Part shown: one piece after another, positions 40,457 to 52,664 of the stretch
Layout: the number at the start of each line of letters is the position of its first letter
How positions within the stretch are numbered: position 1 is the stretch's first letter
Assembly: GCA_016647705.1 (NCBI GenBank)
Contig: CM028326.1
Coordinates: forward strand, 28,655,401 to 28,719,400
Direction: 5' to 3'
Origin: Eucommia ulmoides
Lineage: Eukaryota; Streptophyta; Magnoliopsida; Garryales; Eucommiaceae
DNA length: 64,000 nucleotides
Program-made: the position numbers and the translations under genes
Notes under the pieces: generated by a model
What the model saw: the letters and a program-made list of their open reading frames with translations, nothing else
Told to the model about the DNA's origin: nothing
Database searches by the model: none

Positions 40457-41511
40457 GGTGGCGTTTGGTACGCGGGATTCAAGATGGGATTGGAATGACC
40501 ATTGGAATGGTCATTCCATTCCTATGTTTGGTTGGTGGGATTGATTTTCATTCTCATTCCCAAGTAATGACTAATCTCACAATTTTTGGGATTAGTCAAT
40601 CCCAAATAAAATGAGGTATTAGGTAATCTCGGGATTACCTAATTCCAAATGAAATGAAGTATTAGGTAAGAAAAATGACCTATACTTATATTTCCGTATT
40701 TTTCACAATAGGAAATAAAATTCTGGGAACAAAAACAAAAATATGGTGGTGTTTCTTTTATATTTTTGTTCCCATAAAACATAGAATGGAAACAAAAATA
40801 TGGGAATGAAATCTAGGAACAAAAACAAAAACAGAAATCTAGGAACAAAAACAGAAATTGGGAACAAAAACAGAAATCGAAATATGGGAACAAAATCTGG
40901 GAACAAAAACAGAAATCTGGGAACAAAACAAAAACAAAAATATGGGAACAAAAACAAAAACAGAAATCTGGGAACAAAAACAGAAATCGGGAACAAAAAT
41001 AGAAATACGAGAACAGAAACAAACATCTGGGAACAAAACAAAAATATTAGAACAAAAACAGAAATCTGGGAACAAAAACATAAATATGTTCCCAAATTTT
41101 GGTTTTTGTTTTTGTTCCCATATTTCTGTTTTTGTTCTCAGATTTCTGTTTTTGTTCCTAGATTTTTGTTTTTGTTTTTGTTCCCATATTTCTATTTTTG
41201 TTCCCAGATTTCTGTTTTTGTTCCCATTTTTCTGTTTTTGTTTTGTTCTCAAATTTCTGCTTTTGTTCTTAGATTTTTGTTTTTGTTTTTGTTCCCAGAT
41301 TTTGTTCTCATATTTATGTTTTTATCGGTCATTCTAATACCATATTAATGTATTTTGTAACCAAACGTAGGAATAGTAATGACCATTCCAATATCATGTT
41401 TAATCCCGTTTGTCACCAAACATAAGAATGGCAATGACCATTCCATTCCAATACCACATTCATTCCAATACCACACTCATTCTATTCCATTCCAGCGTAC
41501 CAAACGTAGCG
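40457..41511. mobile_element. Fold-back element with CGTTTGGTACGC ends and 20-nt repeat arrays in both arms
   Basis: The ends GGTGGCGTTTGGTACGC and, in reverse complement, CGCTACGTTTGGTACGC are inverted repeats flanked by TAG on both sides (40454-40456 and 41512-41514). Inside, GGGAACAAAAACAGAAATCT-like units repeat roughly a dozen times from about 40715 to 41085. The reverse complement array fills about 41090-41320, so the centre can fold into a long imperfect hairpin. Translated frames here are repeat artefacts. Confidence 0.8.
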
Positions 41512-41626
41512 TAGAAGCCTAAGCCCCTTCTATTTGAACCAACTCATGTTAGTTAAGTTATGTTTATTTTGTTAAAAGAATAGATTGGGCAATTTATTTT
41601 TATTTATTTTTTTTTTTTGGGGGGGG

Positions 41627-43254
41627 GGGTTAATTCCACCTAGACGCCTCAGCTATAGTGAAATTTCACATACATCCCCCTAATTTTCAAAATTACCACG
41701 GCGACCTCAAATCAGAGCTATTTTTAATGAATTGTCTATTTTGCCCTTCCTCATTCGAAACAGAAAAATAATAAAATAATCCAAAATGGTAGACCAAACT
41801 ATTATCACCATATTACCCTTATTGTTCTTTGTTTCTTTGCGGCGGTTAACACCACTGACGACAAACAACACTACCACTGGACCAAATATCACCACTTTCG
41901 AACAACATCACCAAACCAAAACACCACCGCCGAAATAAGCCAAAATCCAACGTTGTTTCCATCGATTCTCTACACCACCGAACCAAACATCACCACCGTC
42001 GAACAACACTACTGACGACGAAACAACAACACTGACCACTCCATCTTCCACTGCAACCACACAGAAGAGAGAGAAAATGGGAGAGAAAGGCCTCCACCAC
42101 ACAACCGCCTCTCTCTTCCTCTTTCTCTGCACCACCACACAACCACACGACACCACCACACAATCGCCTCCACCATCGCCAAACCAAAGACTACTCTGCT
42201 ATCATTTCCACCATTTTCGAACCAAACACCACCATCTACAAACCCATATCCTCGAAGACCTAAACCAAAACACCACCGCCGAACAACATGACCGAACCAA
42301 AAAACAGTCAAATGAAGAAGAGAGAAAGAGATAGAAGCTTTACCTGAGAAGAAAGCCCTAATTTCTTCGTTTTTTATCTTCAATTTTGAACTGTTTTATG
42401 TGAAATTTTATTCAAATGTCTTCAGCAAAGAAAAATTACAAGGAGAAGATCATTTGTCACAGTTTGCACCACCGAACAACACCACACCACCACCACTAGA
42501 GGAAACCTCCATAACTAAAGCTTCAATCCCATTACGAACCATTTTCGCCATCAATTTTTGAACCGAAACGGAATCAGGGGACGAAATTGGAGATTCCAAT
42601 TTGCTCTCACTTCTAAATCGCCATAAACAAATATGAGGACAACGTTGCTCTCACCCAAGAGCTTGGCTAATGTCATTTTGAATTTGGGTTCAACGATTTT
42701 AGCCTTAGTTTTAGCAATATTTTTGAACTTGATATCAATTTTCTCGAGTGGTTTTGCCTTCGAATTCGGCTTCAACAAACCCTATTCTACGAACTCTTTT
42801 CACTTCAACGCTATAGTATGGTGTTCGACGATAATGGTGGCGTGGTTTTCGGCGATGTTGGTGTTCGGCGATGTTGGGTGGTGTTCTTCGATCTCCCAGG
42901 CAAGTTGGTGGGAGGAGGATGTGTGGTGGTCGATTTGGGGCTGGAACAGGGAAAGGCCAAAAGAACAATTCTTTATTTACAATATGTACCCCTAAAGTTT
43001 TATTTTTTTATTTTGAACCCTCTATTGACAGGAATTATTTGGTCATGACAAGGGTAATATAGTCATTTAACTTGAGAAGAAATGGTCAACAATTCAAATT
43101 TTGACTTTCAAAGGGTATTTTCGGAATAAAAAATGAACAGGGAGTCTCAGTGACCTTTAACCAAATATTTCAAGGGTGTCCCATGTAGTTTTGAAAGTTG
43201 AGGAGATTCTTCTAATTTTAGTCAATAGTTGAGGAGGTGTAAGTGGTATTACCC
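41627..43254. mobile_element. Mutator-like inverted-repeat element, no transposase
   Basis: The left end GGGTTAATTCCACCTAGACG and the right end, in reverse complement GGGTAATACCACTTACACC, stay alignable for about 75 bp (CTCAACTAT and TTTTCAAAATTAC/CTTTCAAAACTAC follow). The left flank is a T-run then G-run, so the 9-bp duplication is blurred. The interior contains ACCACC-rich sequence (41840-42330) and a segment at 42550-42980 of unknown origin. Frames there are low complexity on one strand and I do not call a gene. Confidence 0.6.
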
Positions 43255-43671
43255 TTTTTGGTGGGACACTTCAAAAACATTTATGTCTTCATTTTTTATC
43301 TAATAATAATAATAATAATTTACTTCTTACAATAACTTTAATAGAAATTTAATATACGAGGTGTTAGTTAGGTTGACAAACAGAGAGTTAGACTTTTCTA
43401 GAGAATATTCTAAAAATTAAATTTTGAATTTAATCATGTTGATGTGGGGGAGTGCACTCTTAAAATCGTCTAGTAAAGTGATTAGTCGAAATACGCGTAA
43501 GTTAGCATAGACAAACCTTACCGTTAAAAAAAATTATATTTTATGTAGTCGTAAGTTGAATAATGATAAATCTCATGTTATTTGAAAAATTTACAGAGAC
43601 ACCCTTTTTAAAAAAAAAACATCACCAACAACTTTTGCTATTTTAGAAACCCAATAACGACACTTAAAAGT
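43255..43671. other. Spacer between Mutator-like element and chromovirus, no gene
   Basis: AT-rich sequence with a short AAT repeat near 43305. AAAGT at 43667-43671 is the probable left target duplication of the chromovirus. Confidence 0.6.
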
Positions 43672-45684
43672 TGTCACACCCCTCCCCGTGCCCCCATCGC
43701 CCGAGGTCAGGCGTGAAATCGACTTGACATTACCTGACCGATCAACAAATATATATATGTACATGCACCGCTATTTTTTTATTTTCCAAAATATGTTTAC
43801 CCACGTCAAAATTCGGGAATATACGTGTCCCAACTATTCATAACAAAACTACAAATCTACAATCCAAAACTACCAAAAAGAAACTGAATCTTCCATGATT
43901 CACACCAGTCTTGTAAATTCTCCGAAAACGGCACCACCCTCTGACTCTACCTAGTGCCAGTAGTGGACTCGTTTCTAGTTACAGCACCTGAAAAAAAATA
44001 TTTTATCGGTGTACTGCCTTCATAATATAAAAATAATTTATGGATCAAACATAATTATCAAATACCACTTTTCAAAATATAATATAAGTATAACCGCACA
44101 CTGAACCGAAATAAAATTCCACACCCATCATTACAATAATATAATGTATTTAAATCAACCAATCCAAACATTTTGATATATAATAAAATACCGCATACAT
44201 ATTTTTCTACTAGCCATAAGATCGTTTCACCTCACGATCGGGAGTTACGACGGTACCATAACTCGTACAACTGTGTCATCTAAGATGGCTATCAGTGTCA
44301 AGGCCATTTAATATCTCCAATGGTAGGAGCAACCACCCTGCAGGACTTGTCTAACAGATAACAACATATATCCACCCTACAAGACTTGCCTGACTAGTAA
44401 CAACAAATATGTAACCTGCGGGACTTATCTGACAGGTAACAACATATATCCATATCTTTCAGGACATACTCTCTTGACGAGAAGACTATTATGGCAAAGT
44501 CGGATAATAAAAACCACTTGCTATCTTTAAAAACTTACTCGATCCGTAAAAGTTATAAAACCATCAATTTTAATAAATATTTTTTTTTCATAATTTATGC
44601 AAAAATATAATTTTTCAATTTACATAGAAGACGGTACATTCACCTTGATTTTTGCGCTACTAAAAGTACTATCGTCTGAATACTACTCGGTTGACGTCGC
44701 CAGCGAACCTAACAACGATAGGGTCTAAATTAAAAATTTATTTAAAATAACTCTAATATGCAATGCGTGACCCTAAAATGCACTATTTTCCATTCTCAAA
44801 TTTTATTTATTTATTATTATTTTATTATTTTTTTAATTATACAAAATTATTTAACACCTAATTTCTTAAAATTAATATTGACTGTACAAAAATTACTATA
44901 GTAACGATTATAAAAAAAATCTTGTTAATAATTTAATCTATAAGAAAATGTTAATCGGTTGTAAAAAATATTATTAGTCAATGTAATCCTAGAATTACCA
45001 TTTTAATAAAAATTCAAAATTTCCATTATAAATTAAAAATTTCACCCTTTAAATATTTTTATTTAAGTTTTAAAATTTAATATATATATATATATATATA
45101 TACCTATTTGTTCAAACAACATAAAAAGCAAATAATAAAAGTAAACGATAAAACACACTTTAAACTTGAGTGTGCAAAGAGAGTGAGAGCAAAGAGGTAA
45201 GAGAAAGAGTGTATAATGTAAATTGGTAAAGAGATATAAAGAGAGATAAAGAGTAATTGGAATTGGTACCGTGAAAGAGGAAAATAAAATGACAAAGAAA
45301 TTTTATGTGATGAAGCAATTCCCACCGCCATCTTTTTTTTTTTTAGTGACTAACACGTGCCCTGTAAAGCTAACATTGTTGCCTTCCTTAATTAGAAAGG
45401 CAACGTTTGTTTACCACAATTTTTTTTTTTTTTTTTTTTTTTATGATGTTATCATAAAAAAAAAAAATTATAATTATTTATTAATGATTTATACATATTA
45501 CATATATGGCCCTAGGACAATATTATATATATTTATTAAATCCCTAAAACTCTTAAAAAAATAATTAATGCAAATTAACCCCTAAAATTTTAAAGCAATT
45601 ATTAAGTAACACAATGAACCCCATTATTTTTAAATGTTCCAAAATGCAACTAGAGATCTGCATGCGCAAGAACTAAGTTTTACA
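43672..45684 (-). repeat. 3' LTR of the chromovirus
   Basis: 2,013 bp. Matches 50448-54502 closely along its whole length once the nested insertion is removed. Includes a subrepeat array at 44325-44470 and a TA run near 45082. Confidence 0.92.
44325..44470. repeat. Subrepeats of about 36-40 bp in the chromovirus LTR
   Basis: CCACCCTGCAGGACTTGTCT and variants, each followed by AACAGGTAACAACATATAT, occur three to four times. The other LTR carries the same array at about 53145-53285. Confidence 0.8.
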
Positions 45685-45689
45685 ATCCT

Positions 45690-46038
45690 TCCCTCCTAAA
45701 AGAAATTTCGTCCCAAAATTTTGGTTACCTTGAACGAATAAATTATGATATTTATTATTCATCTCCTCTTCTCTCTCCCACGTCGCTTCCTCCACCGAGT
45801 GACTACGCCATAATACTTTCACCAAATGAATTGTTTTCGTCCGTAGTACTTGATCTTTACGATTTAGAATCTGAACTTGCTTCTCAACTTATGTCAAGTC
45901 TTCTTTAAATTTGATTGGTTGAGAAGTCAATACATGCGAAAGGTCTGGCACGTATTTTCTAAGTATCAATGCATGAAAAATATCGTGTAATCTAGACAAT
46001 TCTGGCAATAGGGTTAGTCGATAGGCCATCGTGCCAAC
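45690..46038 (-). pseudogene. Chromovirus integrase C-terminus with chromodomain
   Basis: Gene-strand translation gives RTKTIHLVKVLWRSHSVEEA then TWEREEEMNNKYHNLF, the conserved tail of Tekay-type integrase chromodomains (VKVLWxxHxVEEATWE). The frame runs on through the polypurine tract toward the LTR. Chromodomains of this type steer integration to heterochromatin. The stretch between 45900 and 46038 contains at least one break. Confidence 0.8.
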
Positions 46039-47210
46039 CTACTCTAGAATCTCGTATAGCCCAATATACCTCAGACTTAGCTTCCTCTTCTTCCCAAATC
46101 TCATTATGTCCTTCCACGGGGATATACGCACAAACACATACTCACCCACTTTAAATTCCAACTCTCGCCTACGCTTGTCAGCATAACTTTTTTGTCTACT
46201 TTGAGCAGTCTTCAATCTTTCTTGAATCACTTTTACCTTTTCTGTTGTCATCTGAGCTATGTCAATCATCAATAATTTTTGTTCTCTGACTTCAGTCCAA
46301 CAGACTGAAGTCCTGCATCTTCTGCCATACAAGGCTTCATATGGTTCCATCTCGATTGTCAAATGGTAACTATTGTTATAAGCAAATTTCATCAATGTCA
46401 AATGATCATCCCAGCTACCAGAAAATTCTAGAACACAATTTCTCAACATATCCTCTAACGTCTGAATCGTATGCTCTGATTGGCCGTCAGTCTGAAAATA
46501 GAAGATTGTGCTGAATTTTAACTTGGTACCCATAGCAGCTTAAAGACTTGACCAAAATTTCGAGGTAAATCTCTGATCTCTATCGACACTATAGAAACCA
46601 GCGCACCATACAATCTGAAAATCTCGTCAATATACAATTTTGCATACTTGTCCATGGAGTACGTGGTTTTTATGGCCAGAAAATGAGCAGACTTGGTAAG
46701 ACTATCAACAATCACCCAGATGGAATTATGTCCCTTTTGAGTACAAGACAATCTCAAAATAAAATCCATCGTGATATGCTCCCACTTCTACTCGGGGATA
46801 GGTAAATGCTGCAATAATCTACCCGGGCGCTTGTGCTCGATCTTGACTTGCTGACAAATGAGACACCTAACAAAAAATTCTGTAATTTCGCATTTCATTC
46901 CATTCCACCAATAATATTATCGCAAATCCCAAAACATCTTGGTACTTCCTGGATGTATTGCATATGCTAAGTTGTATGCCTCCTCCATAATATCTTTCTT
47001 CAAATCGGCATTATTAGGCACACACAGTCTATTCTCAAACATCAAGGCTTCATCATTATCTCTGACGCGATAGTCGGCTCTGTGACCATTCTTCACTTCA
47101 TCCCTAATCTTCCCTAATTGGGCATCTGACTTTTATGTTTCTATAATACGGTCGATTAACTTTGGTCTCAAGGTCAAAGTTGCAAGCAATGCTACCGTCT
47201 GACCAATCAC
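46039..47210 (-). pseudogene. Chromovirus integrase remnant
   Basis: Zinc-binding region at about 46780-46930 (GMKCEI, FVRCLICQQVKIEHKRPGR), core start ITMDFILRLS with D at about 46765, IWVIVDSLTKSAHFLAIKTT, and QTDGQSEHTIQTLEDMLR carrying the catalytic Glu at about 46460-46490. Stops interrupt it, including one where the family has Trp (PIPE, stop, KWEH near 46790). It would join element DNA to the host genome but is not translatable as a whole. Confidence 0.87.
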
Positions 47211-47213
47211 TAA

Positions 47214-47762
47214 CTAGACTCGTAGAGATCTTAGCTCAGCATATAGGTTAGTGTGAACAACTCGAAGGTGTGTAACTGAACCCGCTAATTTTCGACTCAA
47301 TGCATCTGCTACAATATTAGCCTTTCTAGGTTGATAATGGATAGTACAATCATAATCCTTGATCAACTCTATCCAACGCCTCTGTCTCAGATTTAGTTCT
47401 TTTTTAGTAAACAAATATTTCAAACTCTAATGGTTAGTGTATATCTCATAAGTCTCGCTATACAGATAATGTCTCTTGAGTTTCAAGGCGAACACAATCG
47501 CTGCCAGTTTTAAATTATGCATTAGGTAGTTATGCTCATGATTCTTTAATTGCCAAGAGGCATATGCAATCACGTGATCATGTTGCATCAGTACACAACC
47601 TAGCCCCTGGTCTGAAGCGCCATTGTAGATCACAAAACCATCGCCTTTTGTCGGGAGAGAAAGTATCGGCGCGGATATCAATCTATTTTTCAGCTCCTGG
47701 AAACTCTGTTCACATTTGTCGGTCCACTCAAATTTAGATTCCTTGCGGGTCAATCGGGTCAA
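47214..47762 (-). pseudogene. Chromovirus RNase H remnant
   Basis: FEWTDKCEQSFQELKNRLIS, LSLPTKGDGFVIYNGASDQG and VIAYASWQLKNHEHNYLMHN, then after a stop [20 protein letters not shown] and [11 protein letters not shown]. The usual VYCDAS is altered to VIYNGAS, losing a catalytic Asp. Confidence 0.88.
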
Positions 47763-47770
47763 CGGGGCAA

Positions 47771-48730
47771 CTATAACAGAAAATCCCTAAACAAATTGGC
47801 GATAATAACCCACCAATTCCAAAAGCTCTGAACTTCGGTCATATTTTTTGGCATTTCCCATTGAACCACGGCTTCGACTTTCTTTGGGTCAACTTGAATA
47901 CCCTCCCCCGAGATAACATGTCCCAAGAATGCAACTTTGTCCAGCCAAAACTCATATTTACTGAATTTTGCATACAATTGCTTCTCTCTCGAAGTCTGCA
48001 ATATTATCATGAGAAGCTCTATATGTTCTTCTTTATTTTGGGAATAGATCAATATATCATCAATAAACATAATTATAAATTGAGCTAAGTAAGGATGAAA
48101 GATCCGGTTCATTAGATCCATAAAAGTAGCAGGGGCATTTGTCAACCCAAAAGGCATAACTATAAATTCATAATGGCCATACCTTGTACATAATTCCATT
48201 TTCGACATGTCGTTGTCCCTAACTTTTAACTGATGATATCCTGATCGAAGATCTATTTTGAAAAATATCCTGGCCTTCTGCAATTGATCGAACAGATCAT
48301 CAATTCTAGGCAACGGGCATTTATTACGAATCGTCATCTTATTCAGCTGCCTGTAATCTATACACATCCTCAACGTACCATCCTTCTTCTTTACGAATAA
48401 CACTGGGGCTCCCCATGGACAAACAATATGTCTGATGAACCCGCGGTCTAACAAATCTTGTAATTGAATTTTCAGTTCCTTTAGCTCGGTAGATGCCATA
48501 TGATAAGGTGGAATTGATATAGGAGAAGTTCCCGGAAGTAATTCTATAGTGAACTTCATTTCCCTCTTCACTAGTAACCCTGATAATTCTTTTGGAAATA
48601 CATCGAGAAAATCCCCAACCACTAGGATATCTGTCGCCTGTACCTCATTCTGACTGGTGTTAATTACATGCGCGAGGTATCCTCGACATCTCTTCTCTAA
48701 TAATTTCCTAGCCTCTAGAATTGAAATCAA
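47771..48730 (-). pseudogene. Chromovirus reverse transcriptase, open for 319 codons
   Basis: Longest surviving part: [58 protein letters not shown] and the catalytic FIDDILIYS, followed by the thumb-region [20 protein letters not shown]. The conserved motifs are intact, so this segment decayed less than its neighbours. It is not independently expressible because gag-protease upstream and RNase H downstream are broken. Confidence 0.92.
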
Positions 48731-48787
48731 ACTAACAGGGGTAATGATTCTATCCCCTGAAAATACGAACTCTGACTCGCCTTGGAT

Positions 48788-49156
48788 TCAAAAAGTAACT
48801 TCATTTTTAAAATAATCCACTGTGGCATGATAGCCGAATAACAAATTCATATCTAGTATCACATCAAAATCGTGAATACTCAGAGGTAATAGATCTACCG
48901 ACAATTCTCTATATAACAAAAAAGTGGAAAATTTCCCTACATGCATTATAAAGGTTGCCGAAACAAATGAATGAATAGAACTGGGATTGATAAGTATACG
49001 TGTATATCTATCATATATAGACATGATACCTGTGACCATATCTGGGGTAGTCTGGACATCCTTCCTGGTAGTAGAAAATACACGACCTCGAGTCGGAGAT
49101 CTACCGGTTGATCCTCTACCACGCCCCTGAATACTACTAGGGCCAACACTACCCAC
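48788..49156 (-). pseudogene. Chromovirus aspartic protease remnant
   Basis: YTRILINPSSIHSFVSATFI corresponds to the VLIDSGxTHSFV active-site region, but Asp is replaced by Asn (LINPSS), so the enzyme is inactive. It continues FDVILDMNLLFGYHATVDYF, matching the family's DVILGMDWL stretch. This fragment ends just before the RT region. Confidence 0.82.
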
Positions 49157-49189
49157 ACTACTCGCAGAAAGTAAAGGTGTAAAAACAGA

Positions 49190-50184
49190 TTTAAGACAAT
49201 TTGGAGATATGTGACCCGACTTCTAACAACGAAAACATATTGGGCTTACCATGGGACAGTCCCTAGCGAAATGATCTGATGATCCACATTGATAGCATAC
49301 GGCTATTCCGGCTCGACTAACCGTCTGGATCCTACCCTGTCCTTGCTGGCTGAAACTCTATCCAGATACATTCTGCTATCGCCCGGAGTATGATTATTGT
49401 GGGCCTCGGCTCCTAGCTGACTGGTCGGTTATTGAGGCCTGAACAAATGGAGGTCGAGCTACAGCTCCTCGAGAAGTGCCACCTGGATATCTGTTAGGTG
49501 ATTCAAATATACTCTTTTTGTACTATTTACGGTTCTCGACAGCTTCCTGTACATCCTTCTCTATTAATTTTGGCGTGTTTACCAATTATGTATAACTTTT
49601 TATCCACTTGCCAGTTAACCTGGAACGTATTTGTAGATCAAGTCCTTTTTGGAATATTCTACATCTTGCTTCTTAAGTTTTCACCAAATCAAGAGCAAAT
49701 CAAGACAAAGCATTGAATCAAATTTCATACTGCAGAATGATCATCTTTTCCTGTTTCAGTGATATGAACTTTTCCTCCATCTTGAACTAATAAGATTTAG
49801 GGAAATATTTTTCATTAAATACCACAACGAATCGATCCCAAGAAATTTCCTCGCTTGGAACTGAAAGTAACCTCTTCATTTCCTCCCACCAATGTTCAGC
49901 CTCTTCTTTCAACTAGAAGTGGTGAGAGAAACTCGACTGTCATCATTAATACCCATTGTCTCAAATACGTGTCCTACGCCCCTCAACCAATTTTCAGCAT
50001 CAGCAGGGCCCGCAGTTCCCATAAAAACTAGGGGTTCCAATTTCTTGAATCTTTTTAGGAGTACTGCCTGAGAAGTGGTTGTTTTGGTTTGGGCCTTCTG
50101 ACATTCCATCATTTTTGTCTGTTGTTCTGTCAGTTGTGCAGCAGTCTGTAAAATTCGCGTGACAGCCCCTAAGCTTTCATGCAT
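49190..50184 (-). pseudogene. Chromovirus gag remnant with zinc knuckles
   Basis: N-terminal part at 49909-50184: FKKLEPLVFMGTAGPADAEN then WLRGVGHVFETM, the FxGxxDPxxAExWL motif of gypsy gag. A CCHC knuckle, CYQCGSSDHFARDCP, lies near 49240-49295. A second, CFRC then SGHISPNC, is broken by a stop near 49195-49235. Frames shift several times between 49300 and 49900. Confidence 0.82.
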
Positions 50185-50614
50185 CCTACACCTTTTTTCT
50201 CCAGGGTCTCGAATTCCTTGTACTTTAATTTTTACGCTCCATAATCAAGATCTGAAATGAAATTTAATAAATAACAGGGCCAACAATGCAAACAATAGTG
50301 CATGACGCAAATTTACTATTTAATTCAATAAAATAGCTATCACTCATGTGTCGAACCCACCTATTGACCTTCTATCATAGGTTCACTACTGACTAGAAAA
50401 TCTGACATGTCTACAGAACCTATAAACTAAGCTCTGATACCAAAGACTGTCATACTCCTCCCCGGGCCTCCATCGCCCGAGGTCGGGCGTGACGCAGACT
50501 TGACGTTACCTGACCGATCAATAAATATATATATGTACATGCATCGCTATATTTTTTTTTCTAAAATATATTTACCCACGTCTATGTGTCCCAACTATTC
50601 ATAACAAAACTACA

Positions 50615-52664
50615 TGTTGATCCTAAGATTTTGATGAACAATTAAGTATTGATGTTTTGGTGGAATTAATGTTTGATCAAGTGTTTCAGTAATTTAAAAT
50701 TCCAGTGATGAAGATATCAAATTAAATGGATGCTAACTGATGAAGTTGAAGATATTGAAGATCAAATTGAATGGATGCTAAATGATGAAGTTGAAGATAT
50801 TGAAGATCAAATTAAATGGATGTTAAATGATGAAGTTGAAGATTTAAGAGTTTGAAGAAATTACGGAAAACAACTCAGGTAAATTTCAACTCTTAATATC
50901 CCATTTAGGAACACACACGGCACAAAATATTTTTATTATTTATGTGTGTTTTAATTAAGTGAAATTATTTGCTCCAATATGTGATTTGAAAAGAAATATT
51001 TATAAATGGTTAAAATAGAATTTGAGAAAGTGGAGTTAATTGAGATGAATTTATTTGCTCATTTATGTATTTGAAAAGAAATATTTATAAATGGTTAAAA
51101 TGGAATTTGAGAAAGTTAGTGGAACTAATAGAGAAAAGAAATTAGTTAAAGGGACGAAAATGTAAAAGAGAAAGAGTTAAAAATGTGATCAGAGAATAGA
51201 TGCAGAAGGTAGCAGTCGACTAAGGAGTCGACCGTCCAATGATGGCTGAACTCTCTGAATCGACGAGTTAACTGACAGGTTGACCGGTGAGATTAAATGA
51301 AACTCTCTGAATCAAAAAGTCGATCGAGCGGTCGACCGATGAATTGCATTGGCTACATCCTGAATCTTCGAGTCGACTGGGCAGTCGACTGGTGGCTTTG
51401 TTTCAGGATCATGTGGATTCCAAAATCATATCTAAAAGTAGCCATTTTTTGTTAGGATTTGAGAGAGATTTAAGGGATTTAATGATATTTAAGATATAGT
51501 TCATATATTAATTAAATCCTATTGATTTGGTGCATTAAATATTAATGTTTCTCAATTTGGTACTTGAAATAGTTTCTATGCTTATTAATTAAGATTGAGA
51601 AATATTTTGGGGATTTAATTAAAAGATTTGAAAGTTGTTTTTAAGTTAAATTTAACCTAAATGAAGTCAACAGCTATTAATTTGTGCTGCTATCGGATCT
51701 GAAGTTACATTACTTTATCTATTCTTTTTGTGAATTCCGGGTAAGATCTTTCCAATTATATTCTTTTATTGCGTTGTTTGTTTATTATTTGGAAATTGAT
51801 CTTAGAAATTATTTTTGATTTTTAAAGAAAATATTTTTACAAATAATTTCTTAAATCTGATTACGTGCTCCAATTTGCTACTCATATCTTGTTGAAATCA
51901 GATTTTTGCATCTCACGTTTTTCTATCACTAGTTGGGATATTAATTGAGTTTTTATATATCTGAGGTGGTAGAAGCTCCGAGTAAGTTTTACTTATCAAT
52001 TTCTGTATTGGTGAGTTGTGATGGATTAAATATCATTGAGGATATTTAATCAAGGGTAGTAAGGTTTCAGTCTCTTCTTGTAAAGAGATTGAGATAGTGA
52101 TTCTTCCTGGATAAAAATTGCGTTTTGTGAGTAAATTGTAAAGGTTCCATCCTTATCTGTGAAAATGATACTTGGAATATTGTGTGAGGTTTTGATTTTT
52201 GAGTCGTAGTGATAAAAAAAATTAGGTTAATCTTTAACTTGTAAAAAGATAGGTTATTCTTTAGGGTTATTCTTTAGCTTGTAAAAAATAGAGGTTATTC
52301 CTTAGCCTTTGAAAATAAAATTATAAAGGTTGATTCTGAGCCTGTAAAAGAATCGTTGTGCGAGTTTGGTTCCTACCTTTAAAGGGATCTTGAGAATTAG
52401 TAGGTGCGAATCTCCGTGGGACTTAGAGGACTGGACTAGCCAAGAGTAGCTTGGTGAGCCAGGATATATCTTGGTGTGCTATATTATTAATTTGTTTATT
52501 TTTACTGTTTGGGTGTGTAACTAGTTAATTGATTTATTCTGATGTGATATAAAGATAATAATTAATTTAGAAATAAAATTAATTATTTGATTTTCAAGTT
52601 TTATTCTGATATATTTATTAATTACCCAATTCACCCCCCTCTTGGGTATTCTACGGGGCTAACA
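50615..52664 (-). mobile_element. Solo LTR, family B (copy c), inserted in the chromovirus 5' LTR
   Basis: 2,050 bp with perfect target duplication CTACA at 50610-50614 and 52665-52669. In reverse complement it runs TGTTAGCCCCGTAGAATACC to AAAATCTTAGGATCAACA, matching copies a and b. It has GTCGACC-type motifs at 51215-51385, and a tandem GATGAAGTTGAAGATATTGA repeat lies at 50735-50840. Confidence 0.93.
50700..50845. repeat. Three tandem units of about 55 bp near the 3' end of LTR copy c
   Basis: ATCAAATTxAATGGATGCTAA followed by GATGAAGTTGAAGAT occurs three times at about 50717, 50762 and 50808, the first unit shorter. This expansion is not evident in copy b. Confidence 0.8.

Noticed and set aside
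40700-41350. Long open frames on both strands (up to 182 codons)
   Set aside because: They are translations of the 20-nt repeat arrays of the fold-back element, with periodic low-complexity peptides in several frames.
41908-42383. Val/Gly/Trp-rich frames on the minus strand
   Set aside because: Products of ACCACC-type low-complexity DNA inside the Mutator-like element.
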